DNA of 64,000 bases from contig NZ_JH815185.1 of NCBI RefSeq assembly GCF_000296385.1, positions 1,072,684 to 1,136,683 of the forward strand, given 5' to 3'. Positions 54,197 to 63,650 of this stretch are shown piece after piece. The position numbers and the translations under genes are program-made. Every line of letters starts with the position of its first letter. Positions within the stretch are counted from its first letter, which is position 1. This DNA comes from Lachnoanaerobaculum sp. OBRC5-5. GTDB taxonomy: Bacteria > Bacillota > Clostridia > Lachnospirales > Lachnospiraceae. The notes beneath the pieces are model-generated. The model searched no databases. It saw only the letters and a program-made list of their open reading frames with translations, and was not told where the DNA came from.

Positions 54197-55336
54197 TTAT
54201 CCTTTCGTAATCTCAAACAGCATATTTTCTAAATACTTCATAGATTCTTTTCTTTGTTCGTCTAAAATTGAATTCACCTTATCGTAATCTATATTCATAT
54301 TTTCTATATCCAAATTATCCATATTGTGAATTATCCTATTCGATAAACCAAAGATATTCAATGCACTATATAATCTGGAATTTTCAGACGATTCCTCAGA
54401 ATCAATGTTTTTACAAAAAGCATAAAAATTTCTCTGAAAATTTATCGAAAACATAATTCCATGAAATGAATCTGTACAAACCAAAGATGCCCCTTTTATT
54501 AATGACAAAAATTCTTCCGGACCACCCCATACTTTTTCATAATCATCATTTCCCATTTCTAAATACACCGCTGGAATACTTATTATCTTCCACTTTGTTA
54601 GTTCTTGAATCTTTTTTATGGCTTTTCTATGCTCTAGCTTTTCTCCTAACATATAAATTAAAATATATGGTTCCTTAGGTATTTCATATTTACAATACTT
54701 TTCCCAATCCTTAGCATTTAATAATAATGTTGGATCCAATACACATTTAACTTCTTTTTGTATGATATCACTTAATAATCGTGCACCATCCAGTTCTCTA
54801 CATGATAAAAAGGAAAAATCATATAACTTTTTTCTATACTCTTCCTTCTTCTTCTCAGGCAACGATTTTACTGCTAAACTCGGAGCATAACTTCCTTTTT
54901 TTAATCCATTTTTAACAAATGGCAAAAAAAATGCTTCCGGTGAGTTAGCAACAAATGGATTCCACGTCTGATCACTCCCCACTACATATCCATCATATAA
55001 TGGTGGATTCTCAATTAATTGCTCCGTAGTTGTATATCTCTTTTTTCCTACATGCAAAAATAATTTATAGAATCGTTCAAACAAATCATTTTTTTCTTCT
55101 ATTTTTTTCTTTGACTTAGCCAAGATTAGATATTTTTTTCTTTCTTTAATATATATCGGAATTCTCTTTATTCTCAATTTAATCATTTCATATTTTGATA
55201 AAGAATTATCTTGTTTAAAGTCAATTAACTCTGCTAGATATCCTAGCTGTTTTACTTTTTCTACTAAAGCAAGTGCCTGCAACATCGTACCGTAATTATA
55301 ATAATGATGGTATGTAATTATTCCTATTGTTTTCAT
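54197..55336 (-). CDS. Polysaccharide pyruvyl transferase family protein
   Basis: 379 residues from the ATG at 55336 (AGGAG upstream); an earlier in-frame ATG lies inside wzx. MKTIGIITYHHYYNYGTMLQ is the family's N-terminus, DGYVVGSDQTWNPFVANSPE lies near 105, and the C-terminal KGASLVCTDSFHGIMFSINF near 304 is the second signature. It should attach a pyruvate ketal to a sugar from phosphoenolpyruvate. It ends 3 bases before the deacetylase gene. Confidence 0.85.
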   Translation of the reverse strand: MKTIGIITYHHYYNYGTMLQALALVEKVKQLGYLAELIDFKQDNSLSKYEMIKLRIKRIPIYIKERKKYLILAKSKKKIEEKNDLFERFYKLFLHVGKKRYTTTEQLIENPPLYDGYVVGSDQTWNPFVANSPEAFFLPFVKNGLKKGSYAPSLAVKSLPEKKKEEYRKKLYDFSFLSCRELDGARLLSDIIQKEVKCVLDPTLLLNAKDWEKYCKYEIPKEPYILIYMLGEKLEHRKAIKKIQELTKWKIISIPAVYLEMGNDDYEKVWGGPEEFLSLIKGASLVCTDSFHGIMFSINFQRNFYAFCKNIDSEESSENSRLYSALNIFGLSNRIIHNMDNLDIENMNIDYDKVNSILDEQRKESMKYLENMLFEITKG

Positions 55337-55343
55337 TTTTCTC

Positions 55344-56768
55344 CTAACGGTGTAAATAATTTTCAAACATTATTTCTATTTTTTTCATTATATTGACTAT
55401 AATTTTCTTATTAGCAATAATCAAAACAACAATAATGATTAATTGAATTAATACCAAATCTATAGTAAATCCACCTAAACAGACTATGAATTGTACAACT
55501 AATAGTATATACATTATTACATGTCTTAAGAAATTCACTTGTATATGTATATACCTTTTGCTTCTTTGTAATCTAACCAGCCAAATAACAATATTAGAAA
55601 CAAGAGTTGCAACTGCAGCACCCATTATTCCAATATACGATACTAATATAAAATTTAATATTGTATTTACTACTGCACCTATCATAGTTGAATACGAAAA
55701 TATTTTAGTATCTTTCACCGCAGTGAAAATACTTCCCAAAAAACCTGCCAAGCCACCAAAAACAAAAGAAATCATTAATGGAGGAACATATCTCCATGCT
55801 AAAAAAAAACTTTTTGCATATAATATATAAGCAAGTGGAATAGTCAATATAATCAATGTTGAGCAGCACAAAACCAAGAAACCATTATATGCTTCATACA
55901 TATCAGCAATAAAATGATCTCTATCTTCCGGATCAAAATCTTTTATTGCCGATAGCTGCCATGCCTGTGTAAATATATCACTACATGCAGTCAACATAGT
56001 TGGAATTTTGTATGATACTGTATAAATCCCATTATAAGTCGCCCCCAAAATCCATGTAACAATATATCTATCTGATGAGCTATTAATCCACCAACCGATC
56101 TTATTAAAAATTAAAGGAAATCCAAATTTTTGCAATTCAAAGACTGTAATTTTGTTTACTTTATTAAGCTTAATATGTCTATGTACTCTCAGTCGTACTG
56201 AGCCCCAGATAACAGCTAAGAACGTCCCCAAATAACTAGCTATTAAATATCCATTTAAGCCACTCTTCAATACAACCAACAAAAACACATTTAATACACA
56301 TGATGCTATCGTGGTAATTAAACTCATTTCAACCATGTACTGTACCTTGTCAATACTTCTTGCATAATTAGTTAATACATTGTACAGTCCGTTAGATAGC
56401 ACCATCAAATAAAATGCAACTAAATACGATGTATCAATTTTAATAAAGGGAACTGCCCTAATTACTATTACACAAACAGCACATAATACCATACCTCTCA
56501 GACAAACAAATACACCACTTGATATAACTTCATCAGGTTCATATTCTTTATCAAAACAAAATCTTAATATTGCACTTTCAACACAAAGTATAATAATTGG
56601 TAATGCTAAATTTGCAGAAGTACTTACTATATCCCCTATTCCATAATCTGTCGTTGACAAGTAATTAGTATATAATGGTACCATAAGGAAAGCTATTATC
56701 TTGGGTCCAAAGCTGCTTATACCAAACAAAATAAAATTTTTTGATAAATATCTATATTTATTATTCAT
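55344..56768 (-). CDS. wzx: Wzx-type oligosaccharide flippase
   Basis: 474 residues from the ATG at 56768; a TTG start at 56795 is possible. About 14 hydrophobic helices and the opening NFILFGISSFGPKIIAFLMV identify a polysaccharide-transporter (MATE-like) flippase that carries the undecaprenyl-linked repeat unit across the membrane. Charged loop FNKIGWWINSSSDRYIV fits the family. Its start overlaps the polymerase stop by 8 bases. Confidence 0.87.
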   Translation of the reverse strand: MNNKYRYLSKNFILFGISSFGPKIIAFLMVPLYTNYLSTTDYGIGDIVSTSANLALPIIILCVESAILRFCFDKEYEPDEVISSGVFVCLRGMVLCAVCVIVIRAVPFIKIDTSYLVAFYLMVLSNGLYNVLTNYARSIDKVQYMVEMSLITTIASCVLNVFLLVVLKSGLNGYLIASYLGTFLAVIWGSVRLRVHRHIKLNKVNKITVFELQKFGFPLIFNKIGWWINSSSDRYIVTWILGATYNGIYTVSYKIPTMLTACSDIFTQAWQLSAIKDFDPEDRDHFIADMYEAYNGFLVLCCSTLIILTIPLAYILYAKSFFLAWRYVPPLMISFVFGGLAGFLGSIFTAVKDTKIFSYSTMIGAVVNTILNFILVSYIGIMGAAVATLVSNIVIWLVRLQRSKRYIHIQVNFLRHVIMYILLVVQFIVCLGGFTIDLVLIQLIIIVVLIIANKKIIVNIMKKIEIMFENYLHR

Positions 56769-57984
56769 ACAAATTGCATGTTGCCCCTTTTCCAAACATT
56801 ACTCTAACAAATGACGTTCTTTCTACTGAACATAACATCACTGCAAATTGTGTTACAAAAAGACTATTCCAAAATACAGATTGACCAAATATTGAAATTA
56901 TACAGGTTAAAACATAACACTTACTGTATAAATCAGATTCTTTCCATATATTCAAAAAAAGCTTCAAGTATAAAAAGAGTCCAAATATACCATAAACTAA
57001 CATACAATTTCCAATGGCATTAACAAAACCTAAATATGGAAGATTAATACTTAATTTATATTTGCTTAAAGTTACTTCTCCAGAACGCATATAATTTTCT
57101 ACATTCATGTATGGTATTCCCAAAAATTTATAGATAATAGGCGTAGCCCAGAATAATTGAAATCCCAATACAAGCCTAACTGAATTAGATGTATTAGTAA
57201 CTGAAATATTTATCAACTTATTTAAAGCAATTGAAAAAATATTTAAATTCAAAAAAGCAACTATACCTATTATTAATCCACCTACTATCATCAGAGTGTT
57301 AAAATATTTTTTTTCATTTCTGAAATTTATAAAGACATAAAATATCCATATTACTCCAGTCATTAATATACCTGTAGAAGATGTTGATAACAAAATACTT
57401 ATCGAAATAAATATCATCCATATATGCTTTTTCCTTTTCATACACATACATAAAAATGGCAATATCCATGTACTATATACTGCCGGTTCTAAAAAGAAAG
57501 AATGTGGTCTATCATAACTTAATAAGTAATTTTCACTATTTGACTGTAAAAAGGGAAATATATTAATTGTTGACACCGATTGTCCCAATATATACACTTG
57601 AAAGGATTGGTAAAAAATTCCGGCCATTACAATAATACCTATTAATTTCCAAACTCTAAATAAATTTTCTTCGTTATTATTTTTATATATACATGATAAT
57701 ATTAATAAATATGATGTTCTTTCGATCCAAAGTCCTGAATTAAACCCTGTTATAAACATTCTGAAAAAATCATGTATAATCATGAATATAAAGAATACAA
57801 ATAGCGGCTTATATAAATAAAACTCTCTATACCTAATAAAATAAATACTTACGACTGTAATTACACAAAGTAATCCCAGATTTATACCTGCAATTTTATA
57901 TTGATTTATCAAGCAAAAAAGTGGAATAAAAAATTCAACCAAGCTTATTTTCTTTTTATGTTTATTATGTATTCCTTCATTCAT
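56761..57984 (-). CDS. wzy: Wzy-type O-antigen/capsule polymerase
   Basis: 407 residues with about 11-12 membrane helices and one larger loop (FLGIPYMNVENYMRSGEVTL, about 290-309), the plan of Wzy polymerases, which have no conserved motif. The sequence before the loop (LNKLINISVTNTSNSVRLVL) resembles O-antigen ligase/polymerase proteins. GAGGGAAAG precedes the ATG. Assigned from topology and the position beside Wzx. Confidence 0.75.
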   Translation of the reverse strand: MNEGIHNKHKKKISLVEFFIPLFCLINQYKIAGINLGLLCVITVVSIYFIRYREFYLYKPLFVFFIFMIIHDFFRMFITGFNSGLWIERTSYLLILSCIYKNNNEENLFRVWKLIGIIVMAGIFYQSFQVYILGQSVSTINIFPFLQSNSENYLLSYDRPHSFFLEPAVYSTWILPFLCMCMKRKKHIWMIFISISILLSTSSTGILMTGVIWIFYVFINFRNEKKYFNTLMIVGGLIIGIVAFLNLNIFSIALNKLINISVTNTSNSVRLVLGFQLFWATPIIYKFLGIPYMNVENYMRSGEVTLSKYKLSINLPYLGFVNAIGNCMLVYGIFGLFLYLKLFLNIWKESDLYSKCYVLTCIISIFGQSVFWNSLFVTQFAVMLCSVERTSFVRVMFGKGATCNLYE

Positions 57985-58010
57985 TTCTTTCCCTCATATC
58001 ATTAATATTT

Positions 58011-59321
58011 CTAACTCTTTGGCTGCATCATAATATCCTTGTACCAGTTTACATATTTTTGTGACATAATATCAATTGAAAACAGCTTACTTACTTCAGT
58101 AATCTCTTCACTATTCCAATTTTTATTTAATGCAAGCTTTAATGTATTGGTAGATACTTCAATACTTCTATCCTCTATTCGCAGCATTGCCTCAGGACAA
58201 TATAGGTCTTGTGTTGCATCCAAGTCAGAAAAAGTAACACATGGAACTCCATGCATATACCCTTCAACAATAGGCAATCCAAATCCATCATTGAGGCTTA
58301 AAAATAGGTTTATGTCACACAATTCCCAAAAATTAGACATTTGGTCATTAAAACCACCTAAAATGACATTTCTTTGTAAACCATATTTTAAAATTTTATT
58401 TCTAACTTCTCCATTATCTAATTCTCTTCCCCAAAGTACTAATAAAATATTATCAAATTTTTTTACTATTTCTATTGCTTGTGTTTGATTCTTATTTTTA
58501 CTTATATTTCCTACAAAAAAAAGTATTTTTTTACCCTTCTCTTTGGTACTTTTCAAATAATCATATATATCACACAATTTCGGATATAAGTCTTTTTGTT
58601 TTAAACACTTACTGTAATATTCCTGAAACATTTCTTCCGTTAAATTAGCGGCTTCTTTAATATTATTAAATCTATTTACTCTACATGCTCTTACTCCGTT
58701 CAAAATAACTGTGATATTGTTTGCTTTTTTCAATAAATAATTTTTCTCTATTCTAACTCTCATACCACTACTAATAACACTGGTTGGTATATTATTTTTT
58801 TCTGCTTTTATTAAAAACTCACGTTCTATTCTTTTTTCGTATGCAGGTGCAGACACAGACTCATTTAAGCCAATTAATCCATGTAAAGTAACAGCATACC
58901 TCACTTTCATTTCCTCACAAATTCTAATATAGCTCAATGTAATTGTTCCTATACCGTGAATATGAACTATGTCTGGTTTTTCCAATTGAATTTGGTGCCT
59001 TAGGTATCCGCCATCTACTTCATAAAAAACATGTCTGGCTCTATCTTTTAAAGTAACTCCTTTTGAAAAAAGAGTACTTAAGCCTCTTATCCAATCTTTT
59101 AATTTTGCATTAGAAAAAAATTCTCTCCAGGTATGAGAGAGTATCTTAAAGTTTTTTTCTTTTTTCCCTCTTGTAATAACTCTTGTCAATAAAACAACAT
59201 CTTCTAATTCACCCACTGATTTTGCTATATTTCGAACCATTATACCAAAGCCAGTTTTATTTTTAGTAAATTCAATTAAGTTTTCATCATATATATACGG
59301 AGCAATAATCATTACTTTCAT
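58011..59321 (-). CDS. GT4-type glycosyltransferase
   Basis: 436 residues with a GT-B plan. N-domain: MKVMIIAPYIYDEN, GFGIMVRNIAKSVGELEDVV, KPDIVHIHGIGTITLSYIR; C-domain: KGKKILFFVGNISKNKNQTQ, and the donor-binding E-x7-E region DGFGLPIVEGYMHGVPCVTF near 370. It should add one sugar to the lipid-linked repeat unit in the cytoplasm; donor and acceptor unknown. It follows the acetyltransferase remnant. Confidence 0.87.
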   Translation of the reverse strand: MKVMIIAPYIYDENLIEFTKNKTGFGIMVRNIAKSVGELEDVVLLTRVITRGKKEKNFKILSHTWREFFSNAKLKDWIRGLSTLFSKGVTLKDRARHVFYEVDGGYLRHQIQLEKPDIVHIHGIGTITLSYIRICEEMKVRYAVTLHGLIGLNESVSAPAYEKRIEREFLIKAEKNNIPTSVISSGMRVRIEKNYLLKKANNITVILNGVRACRVNRFNNIKEAANLTEEMFQEYYSKCLKQKDLYPKLCDIYDYLKSTKEKGKKILFFVGNISKNKNQTQAIEIVKKFDNILLVLWGRELDNGEVRNKILKYGLQRNVILGGFNDQMSNFWELCDINLFLSLNDGFGLPIVEGYMHGVPCVTFSDLDATQDLYCPEAMLRIEDRSIEVSTNTLKLALNKNWNSEEITEVSKLFSIDIMSQKYVNWYKDIMMQPKS

Positions 59322-59350
59322 CTATATCTACACCTAAAATTATCTATTTT

Positions 59351-59530
59351 TTATTTTAAATCATTATAATACTGTTGATCTCTCATTTTAAATGCCTTAG
59401 CCGGATGACCTCCCGCTATTGAACATTGTGATATATCAGACACAACAACACTTCATGAATGAAAATCATTTCAAATAGTAACATTCCAATTGCTGTAATC
59501 CAGCCACATAGTATTTAGCTTCTTGCGTAT
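59351..59530 (-). pseudogene. Remnant of a hexapeptide-repeat acetyltransferase
   Basis: In the minus-strand frame ending with TAA at 59351-59353 the sequence reads SVVVSDISQCSIAGGHPAKA then FKMRDQQYYNDLK, the standard C-terminal end of a left-handed-beta-helix acyltransferase (GGxPAK). Immediately upstream the same frame reads NWNVTI-stop-NDFHS-stop, both stops being TGA at places where Gly is expected. No start, no upstream domain. The gene is dead, leaving about 60 codons in the 233-base gap between the neighbouring genes. Confidence 0.75.
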
Positions 59531-59554
59531 ATTAGTATAAGTATACGTTATTTT

Positions 59555-60727
59555 TTAGCAATTATTCCTATGATATTTTTTCTCCATTAATTCTGATAAA
59601 AGAGTATGTTCCTTATACAGACATATATACCCCAGTTCTTTCAATCTGTAAAAATTTTTAGGATTACTTATATTATCTATTATTATTGGAATCGAATTAC
59701 ATAGTGCTTGGTTCAATACTGTTGAATAAAGAGAAATTGCAGCTCCTGACTGAAACAAAGATTGCTCGATCGACAGATAATTTGTATCTTCTACATAAAC
59801 AAAGTCAAATATCTTTTTCACAAGATCAATGTTAGAATATCTTGGATGTGGGCGTATTGAAATTTGCTTTCCATCTTCATATAGTTTTTTCAATATTTTT
59901 GATATTTTTCTTAATACTTCTTCAGATTCTGCACCCAAATAATAGGTATAATCATATTTTTGTGTTCTAATCCACTCCCCATCAAACTTCAAAGAAGCCG
60001 GAATTTCGACTATAAATTGACTTCTATCTGCTCTCATAGTTAATAATAGTTTTTTGTAATACTCATCCCAAATATAGCATTCATCAAATTTAAAGAAAGC
60101 ATCTCTCATATAATACATTTTCTCTCCATGCATAACATCTATATGTTTAATATTTCTTTGTTTACAATAAGCCGTTAAAACTGAAGAAGTAAATGAATAT
60201 TCTGCACAAACTGCTATCGCTTCAGGAGAATACTTTTCAATAGCAAAGCTATATCGTCCAATCTTTATCAGGCATTTTAAAATGAATTGCCACGATAATG
60301 GATATCTACATATTATATTTCTTATAAACTTCTTATCTTTTTTATTTAATAAACTTCCCTCTATTGGATTACTTTCAATTATATGGTATCTATTTTTTAA
60401 AGATTTTGGCAAAATATTTTCCGGCTTACCATCTCTAAAGAAAACCAATTTTCTATGATAAACCTGATTTACTTGAGTATTTTTCCCATATATAAACCAA
60501 TATAAAACCGCCACTGGAAGTGAAACTAGATTTAATAAAAAAGTAATTGATTTTCCATTAAACTCCATCTGACACTTATACTGAAAATAAGATCTTTCAA
60601 TCTCATCTCTGGGATTTCCTAATTTATCAATGTATTTTTTTTGTTTACTTACGTCATATGAGAATAATGAGTCTTGTCTTCTTTCTAGGAGTACTGCAAT
60701 TTTTCGCAATATATCATTAATACCCAT
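59555..60727 (-). CDS. Unassigned GT-B-like protein, candidate sialyltransferase
   Basis: 390 residues, soluble or weakly membrane-bound. No close family recognised. Visible features: ITFLLNLVSLPVAVLYWFIY (hydrophobic, about 60-79), KHIDVMHGEKMYYMRDAF with a conserved-looking His-Gly, ISIRPHPRYSNIDLV containing the HP motif, and GAAISLYSTVLNQAL, a Ser/Thr motif placed after it. This HP...S order is also found in several bacterial sialyltransferase families. The locus makes a CMP-activated acid yet has no other obvious transferase for it, so this protein is the best candidate (inference). Confidence 0.5.
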   Translation of the reverse strand: MGINDILRKIAVLLERRQDSLFSYDVSKQKKYIDKLGNPRDEIERSYFQYKCQMEFNGKSITFLLNLVSLPVAVLYWFIYGKNTQVNQVYHRKLVFFRDGKPENILPKSLKNRYHIIESNPIEGSLLNKKDKKFIRNIICRYPLSWQFILKCLIKIGRYSFAIEKYSPEAIAVCAEYSFTSSVLTAYCKQRNIKHIDVMHGEKMYYMRDAFFKFDECYIWDEYYKKLLLTMRADRSQFIVEIPASLKFDGEWIRTQKYDYTYYLGAESEEVLRKISKILKKLYEDGKQISIRPHPRYSNIDLVKKIFDFVYVEDTNYLSIEQSLFQSGAAISLYSTVLNQALCNSIPIIIDNISNPKNFYRLKELGYICLYKEHTLLSELMEKKYHRNNC

Positions 60728-60729
60728 AA

Positions 60730-61494
60730 TTAACTTACCTTCTTAACATATCTTATCTTCTTCCAACTCCCAAACAACAAATTTTGTAGAGTCAGAAGTA
60801 ATGATACAATACAATTTTTATTATCTGCATCCCTAAACAATTTATAATGCCATTTTATCATTTTTAAATATCCATGATTCGATATTGAGCCTGAACGTTT
60901 TCTATATTGTGCAAGTACTTTATCATAATGATAACAGTTTGCTTTTTTTATTATTTTCAACCACATAGCATAATCGTTATTCTTTTTAATATCTGCAATC
61001 TGTATTTTACCAATCTTTTCTGCATCATACATCACTGTTAGGCACCCCGGCCAACAATAATGATACATTCCACTTTCTGTGATTTTCTTTGGACCTATTA
61101 CTGTCACTCCATTTAGTACATCATTTTCGTCAATTTCCTCATAACTTGTATATGAAAAAGAATATCTTTTCTTTTTCATGAATTTTATTTGTTCTTCAAG
61201 CTTAGTAGGATACCATAAATCATCACTGTCTAAAAACGCAATCCATTTACCCTTTGCATTTTTTAACGCTTTATTTCTTGATAGAGCTGCACCTGAATTT
61301 TTTTTATTTTGTAAATAAATAATACGTTCATCATCATACCTCAATACAACTTCATCTGTATTATCTGTTGAACAATCATCAACTATCAGCAGCTCCCAAT
61401 TTTTATATGTTTGAGCTAGTACAGATTCTATTGTTTTACCTATAAAACTTGCAGTATTGTACGAAGGCATTATTATCGAAACTAACTCTTTCAT
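60730..61494 (-). CDS. GT2-family glycosyltransferase
   Basis: 254 residues from the ATG at 61494 (an adjacent GTG is possible). SIIMPSYNTASFIGKTIESV (about 6-25), LLIVDDCSTDNTDEVV and IAFLDSDDLWYPTKLEEQI (DxD metal site near 87-92) are classic GT-A family 2 motifs. No membrane anchor. It adds a sugar to the repeat unit. Its start overlaps the sugar-transferase stop (TGATG). Confidence 0.9.
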   Translation of the reverse strand: MKELVSIIMPSYNTASFIGKTIESVLAQTYKNWELLIVDDCSTDNTDEVVLRYDDERIIYLQNKKNSGAALSRNKALKNAKGKWIAFLDSDDLWYPTKLEEQIKFMKKKRYSFSYTSYEEIDENDVLNGVTVIGPKKITESGMYHYCWPGCLTVMYDAEKIGKIQIADIKKNNDYAMWLKIIKKANCYHYDKVLAQYRKRSGSISNHGYLKMIKWHYKLFRDADNKNCIVSLLLTLQNLLFGSWKKIRYVKKVS

Positions 61495-62240
61495 CACTTT
61501 AATCCTTTTAATAGTGCTAATGCTTTCATCTGTTTTCTTTCGTATTCTTCTGTACTTATATACCTATTTTCAAGAAGGTAATCTCCATAATCTAAAGCTG
61601 TTGCTCTACCTTTTTCTGTGATTCCTTCCTTTCTAATAAATGCTTTTTCAACAGTTTTCATAATGATTTTCAAGTCATTCCAGAAAGAAATATGTTTTAT
61701 ATATTTTAGATCATACTTTAATTTTCTATCCCATGAAATCGAGTTTCTTCCACTTACTTGTGCAAGTCCGGACAAACCTGGTTTTGCAGTGTGACGCATT
61801 CTTTGTTCTTGGGACATGAAAACCATATCTCTAACCAACTGTGGACGAGGTCCTATCAATGTCATTGATCCGTTTAATATACAAAATGCTTCCGGCAATT
61901 CGTCTAATGAAGTATTTCTAAGCCATGCACCGAATTTTGTCAAACGTATCTCATCGGACAGTAGGTTCCCATGTGCATCTTTCTTATCTGTCATTGTACG
62001 AAACTTATAGATTTTAAAAATCCTCTCTTTTCCCGTTTTAGGATTAATCAGACCCGGTCTATATTGAGTAAACAATACCGGACTTCCCAACTTAATTCTA
62101 ACCAATAATGCAATTATTATATACAACCAGCTAAATACAATAATCGCTAATCCTGAGCACAAAATATCAATCGCTCTTTTAATGTATCTTTCATAAAATC
62201 CTATTTTGCGATACAGTTTATGATTATGTTTTCTTTTCAT
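61494..62240 (-). CDS. Initiating undecaprenyl-phosphate sugar transferase (PglC/WcaJ family)
   Basis: 248 residues. One N-terminal re-entrant helix (AIDILCSGLAIIVFSWLYII), then IFKIYKFRTMTDKKDAHGN, RNTSLDELPEAFCIL, GSMTLIGPRPQL and KPGLSGLAQVSGRNS, the complete motif series of monotopic phosphoglycosyl transferases. It loads sugar-1-phosphate onto undecaprenyl phosphate, beginning the repeat unit. Together with the dehydratase and aminotransferase upstream, the first sugar may be a diamino-type hexose. AGGAG precedes the ATG. Confidence 0.92.
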   Translation of the reverse strand: MKRKHNHKLYRKIGFYERYIKRAIDILCSGLAIIVFSWLYIIIALLVRIKLGSPVLFTQYRPGLINPKTGKERIFKIYKFRTMTDKKDAHGNLLSDEIRLTKFGAWLRNTSLDELPEAFCILNGSMTLIGPRPQLVRDMVFMSQEQRMRHTAKPGLSGLAQVSGRNSISWDRKLKYDLKYIKHISFWNDLKIIMKTVEKAFIRKEGITEKGRATALDYGDYLLENRYISTEEYERKQMKALALLKGLK

Positions 62241-62263
62241 AAATCTCTCCTGCGATAACTTTA

Positions 62264-63547
62264 TTATTCAAAACATGATTTAATTATTTCAATAATTCTA
62301 TCCTGCTGAAACAATGTCATTTTATTATCACTAGGTAAACATAATCCTCTTGAAAAAATATCCATTCCAACGTCAACTGACTCACCTATAATATAAGCAT
62401 TTGTCCTGGCACGTCCGTTGCCATCTCTAACAATAAAGGAATTTAAACGATAAATAGGTTGCGAATGCATCGGCTTCCAAATTGGACGCCCCTCCGCATT
62501 AATGTATGCCAAAGCTTCCAAAACTTCTGTAGGGCAAGTTTTGCCAAATTCCTTAACATAACAAACATCCTGCTCACCTCGAACCTGCTTACACATTGCC
62601 TCTTGGTCAATAAGCATACATGACAGCCAATAATTTGGTTCTGTTTTTTCCCAATCTATAGGATTCATGGAAACCGGTAATCCTTTTAAACCTTCTTTAT
62701 ATCTCTCATAAATAGTTTTTTTCTGTGCTATATGCTCATTTAAGAAAGGCAATTGCCCTCTCACCACGCCGGCAATCACATTACTCATACGATAGTTGTA
62801 TCCGAGTTCTTCATGCTGATACCATGATGCATTTTCTCTGGACTGAGTTGACCATTTTCGGACTTTATTTGCAGCTTCTTCATCATCTGTAAGTAGGCAA
62901 CCTCCGCTACTTCCGGTAATTATTTTATTTCCGTTAAATGATATGATATTGTAATCGCCAAATGTTCCTGTCTCTTTTCTTCTATAGCTTGCACCCATTG
63001 ATTCTGCCGCATCTTCTATCAAAATAGCATTGTACTTTTTTATAACGGAAATAAGTTCTTCCATCTTACCCGGTGTTCCATACAGATGTGCCATCACAAC
63101 TATCTTTACATCAGGGTATATTTCAAATGCTTTCTCAAGTGCTTTCGGATCCATATTCCATGTATCGTATTCAGTATCTATAAATACAGGCTCCCCACCT
63201 TCATATACAACCGGGTTTACAGTAGCGGCAAATGTCATATCTGAGCAAAAAACTTTCCTACCCTGTAAAGCCCCTACTCCGGGTTTTGGCATACCATATG
63301 CCTTTAGCCCTGCCAGCTTCATTGCCATATGAAGAGCTGCTGTACCTGATGATAATGCTACTGAATGTTTAACCCCTATATATTCGGAAACCTGCTTTTC
63401 AACTTCATCAATATTTTTTCCTACTGTCGACATCCAGTTTGTATTATAGGCTTCTGACATATATTCAAGTTCTTTTCCATGCATGGTAGGACTACTTAGC
63501 CACACTCTCTTATCAAATTTTTCATATATTTTATCTGTACTAAACAT
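62264..63547 (-). CDS. DegT/DnrJ/EryC1/StrS-type sugar aminotransferase
   Basis: 427 residues from the ATG at 63547; an earlier ATG at 63568 lacks a ribosome site. VALSSGTAALHMAMKLAG (about 60-77), ILIEDAAESMGASYRRKETG (about 180-199), and the PLP Lys in IISFNGNKIITGSSGG (about 206-221) identify the sugar aminotransferase family. WKPMHSQPIY and DIFSRGLCLPSDNKMT are found in PglE/LegC-like enzymes that make 4-amino sugars from 4-keto precursors. It follows the dehydratase gene. Confidence 0.88.
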   Translation of the reverse strand: MFSTDKIYEKFDKRVWLSSPTMHGKELEYMSEAYNTNWMSTVGKNIDEVEKQVSEYIGVKHSVALSSGTAALHMAMKLAGLKAYGMPKPGVGALQGRKVFCSDMTFAATVNPVVYEGGEPVFIDTEYDTWNMDPKALEKAFEIYPDVKIVVMAHLYGTPGKMEELISVIKKYNAILIEDAAESMGASYRRKETGTFGDYNIISFNGNKIITGSSGGCLLTDDEEAANKVRKWSTQSRENASWYQHEELGYNYRMSNVIAGVVRGQLPFLNEHIAQKKTIYERYKEGLKGLPVSMNPIDWEKTEPNYWLSCMLIDQEAMCKQVRGEQDVCYVKEFGKTCPTEVLEALAYINAEGRPIWKPMHSQPIYRLNSFIVRDGNGRARTNAYIIGESVDVGMDIFSRGLCLPSDNKMTLFQQDRIIEIIKSCFE

Positions 63548-63599
63548 CTTCCCTCTCTTTTTTATCATATATACTTATGATAACCAATAAACTCAATAC

Positions 63600-63637
63600 A
63601 AAGAAAAAAGCCTACAAGACTGCTCCTGTAAGCTTTT
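63600..63637 (-). terminator. Hairpin after the dehydratase gene
   Basis: Minus strand AAAAAGCTTACA pairs with TGTAGGCTTTTTT across an 11-12-base loop, with T residues following. It lies 14 bases after the stop and before the aminotransferase, so it could lower or end transcription there. Confidence 0.6.
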
Positions 63638-63650
63638 TGAGTTGATAAAA

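Noticed and set aside
59351-59530. Recoding of TGA as glycine to rescue the acetyltransferase
   Set aside because: TGA serves as a normal stop elsewhere in the window (for example glnS and the sugar transferase overlaps), and the gene has no start or N-terminal part, so decay is the simpler reading.
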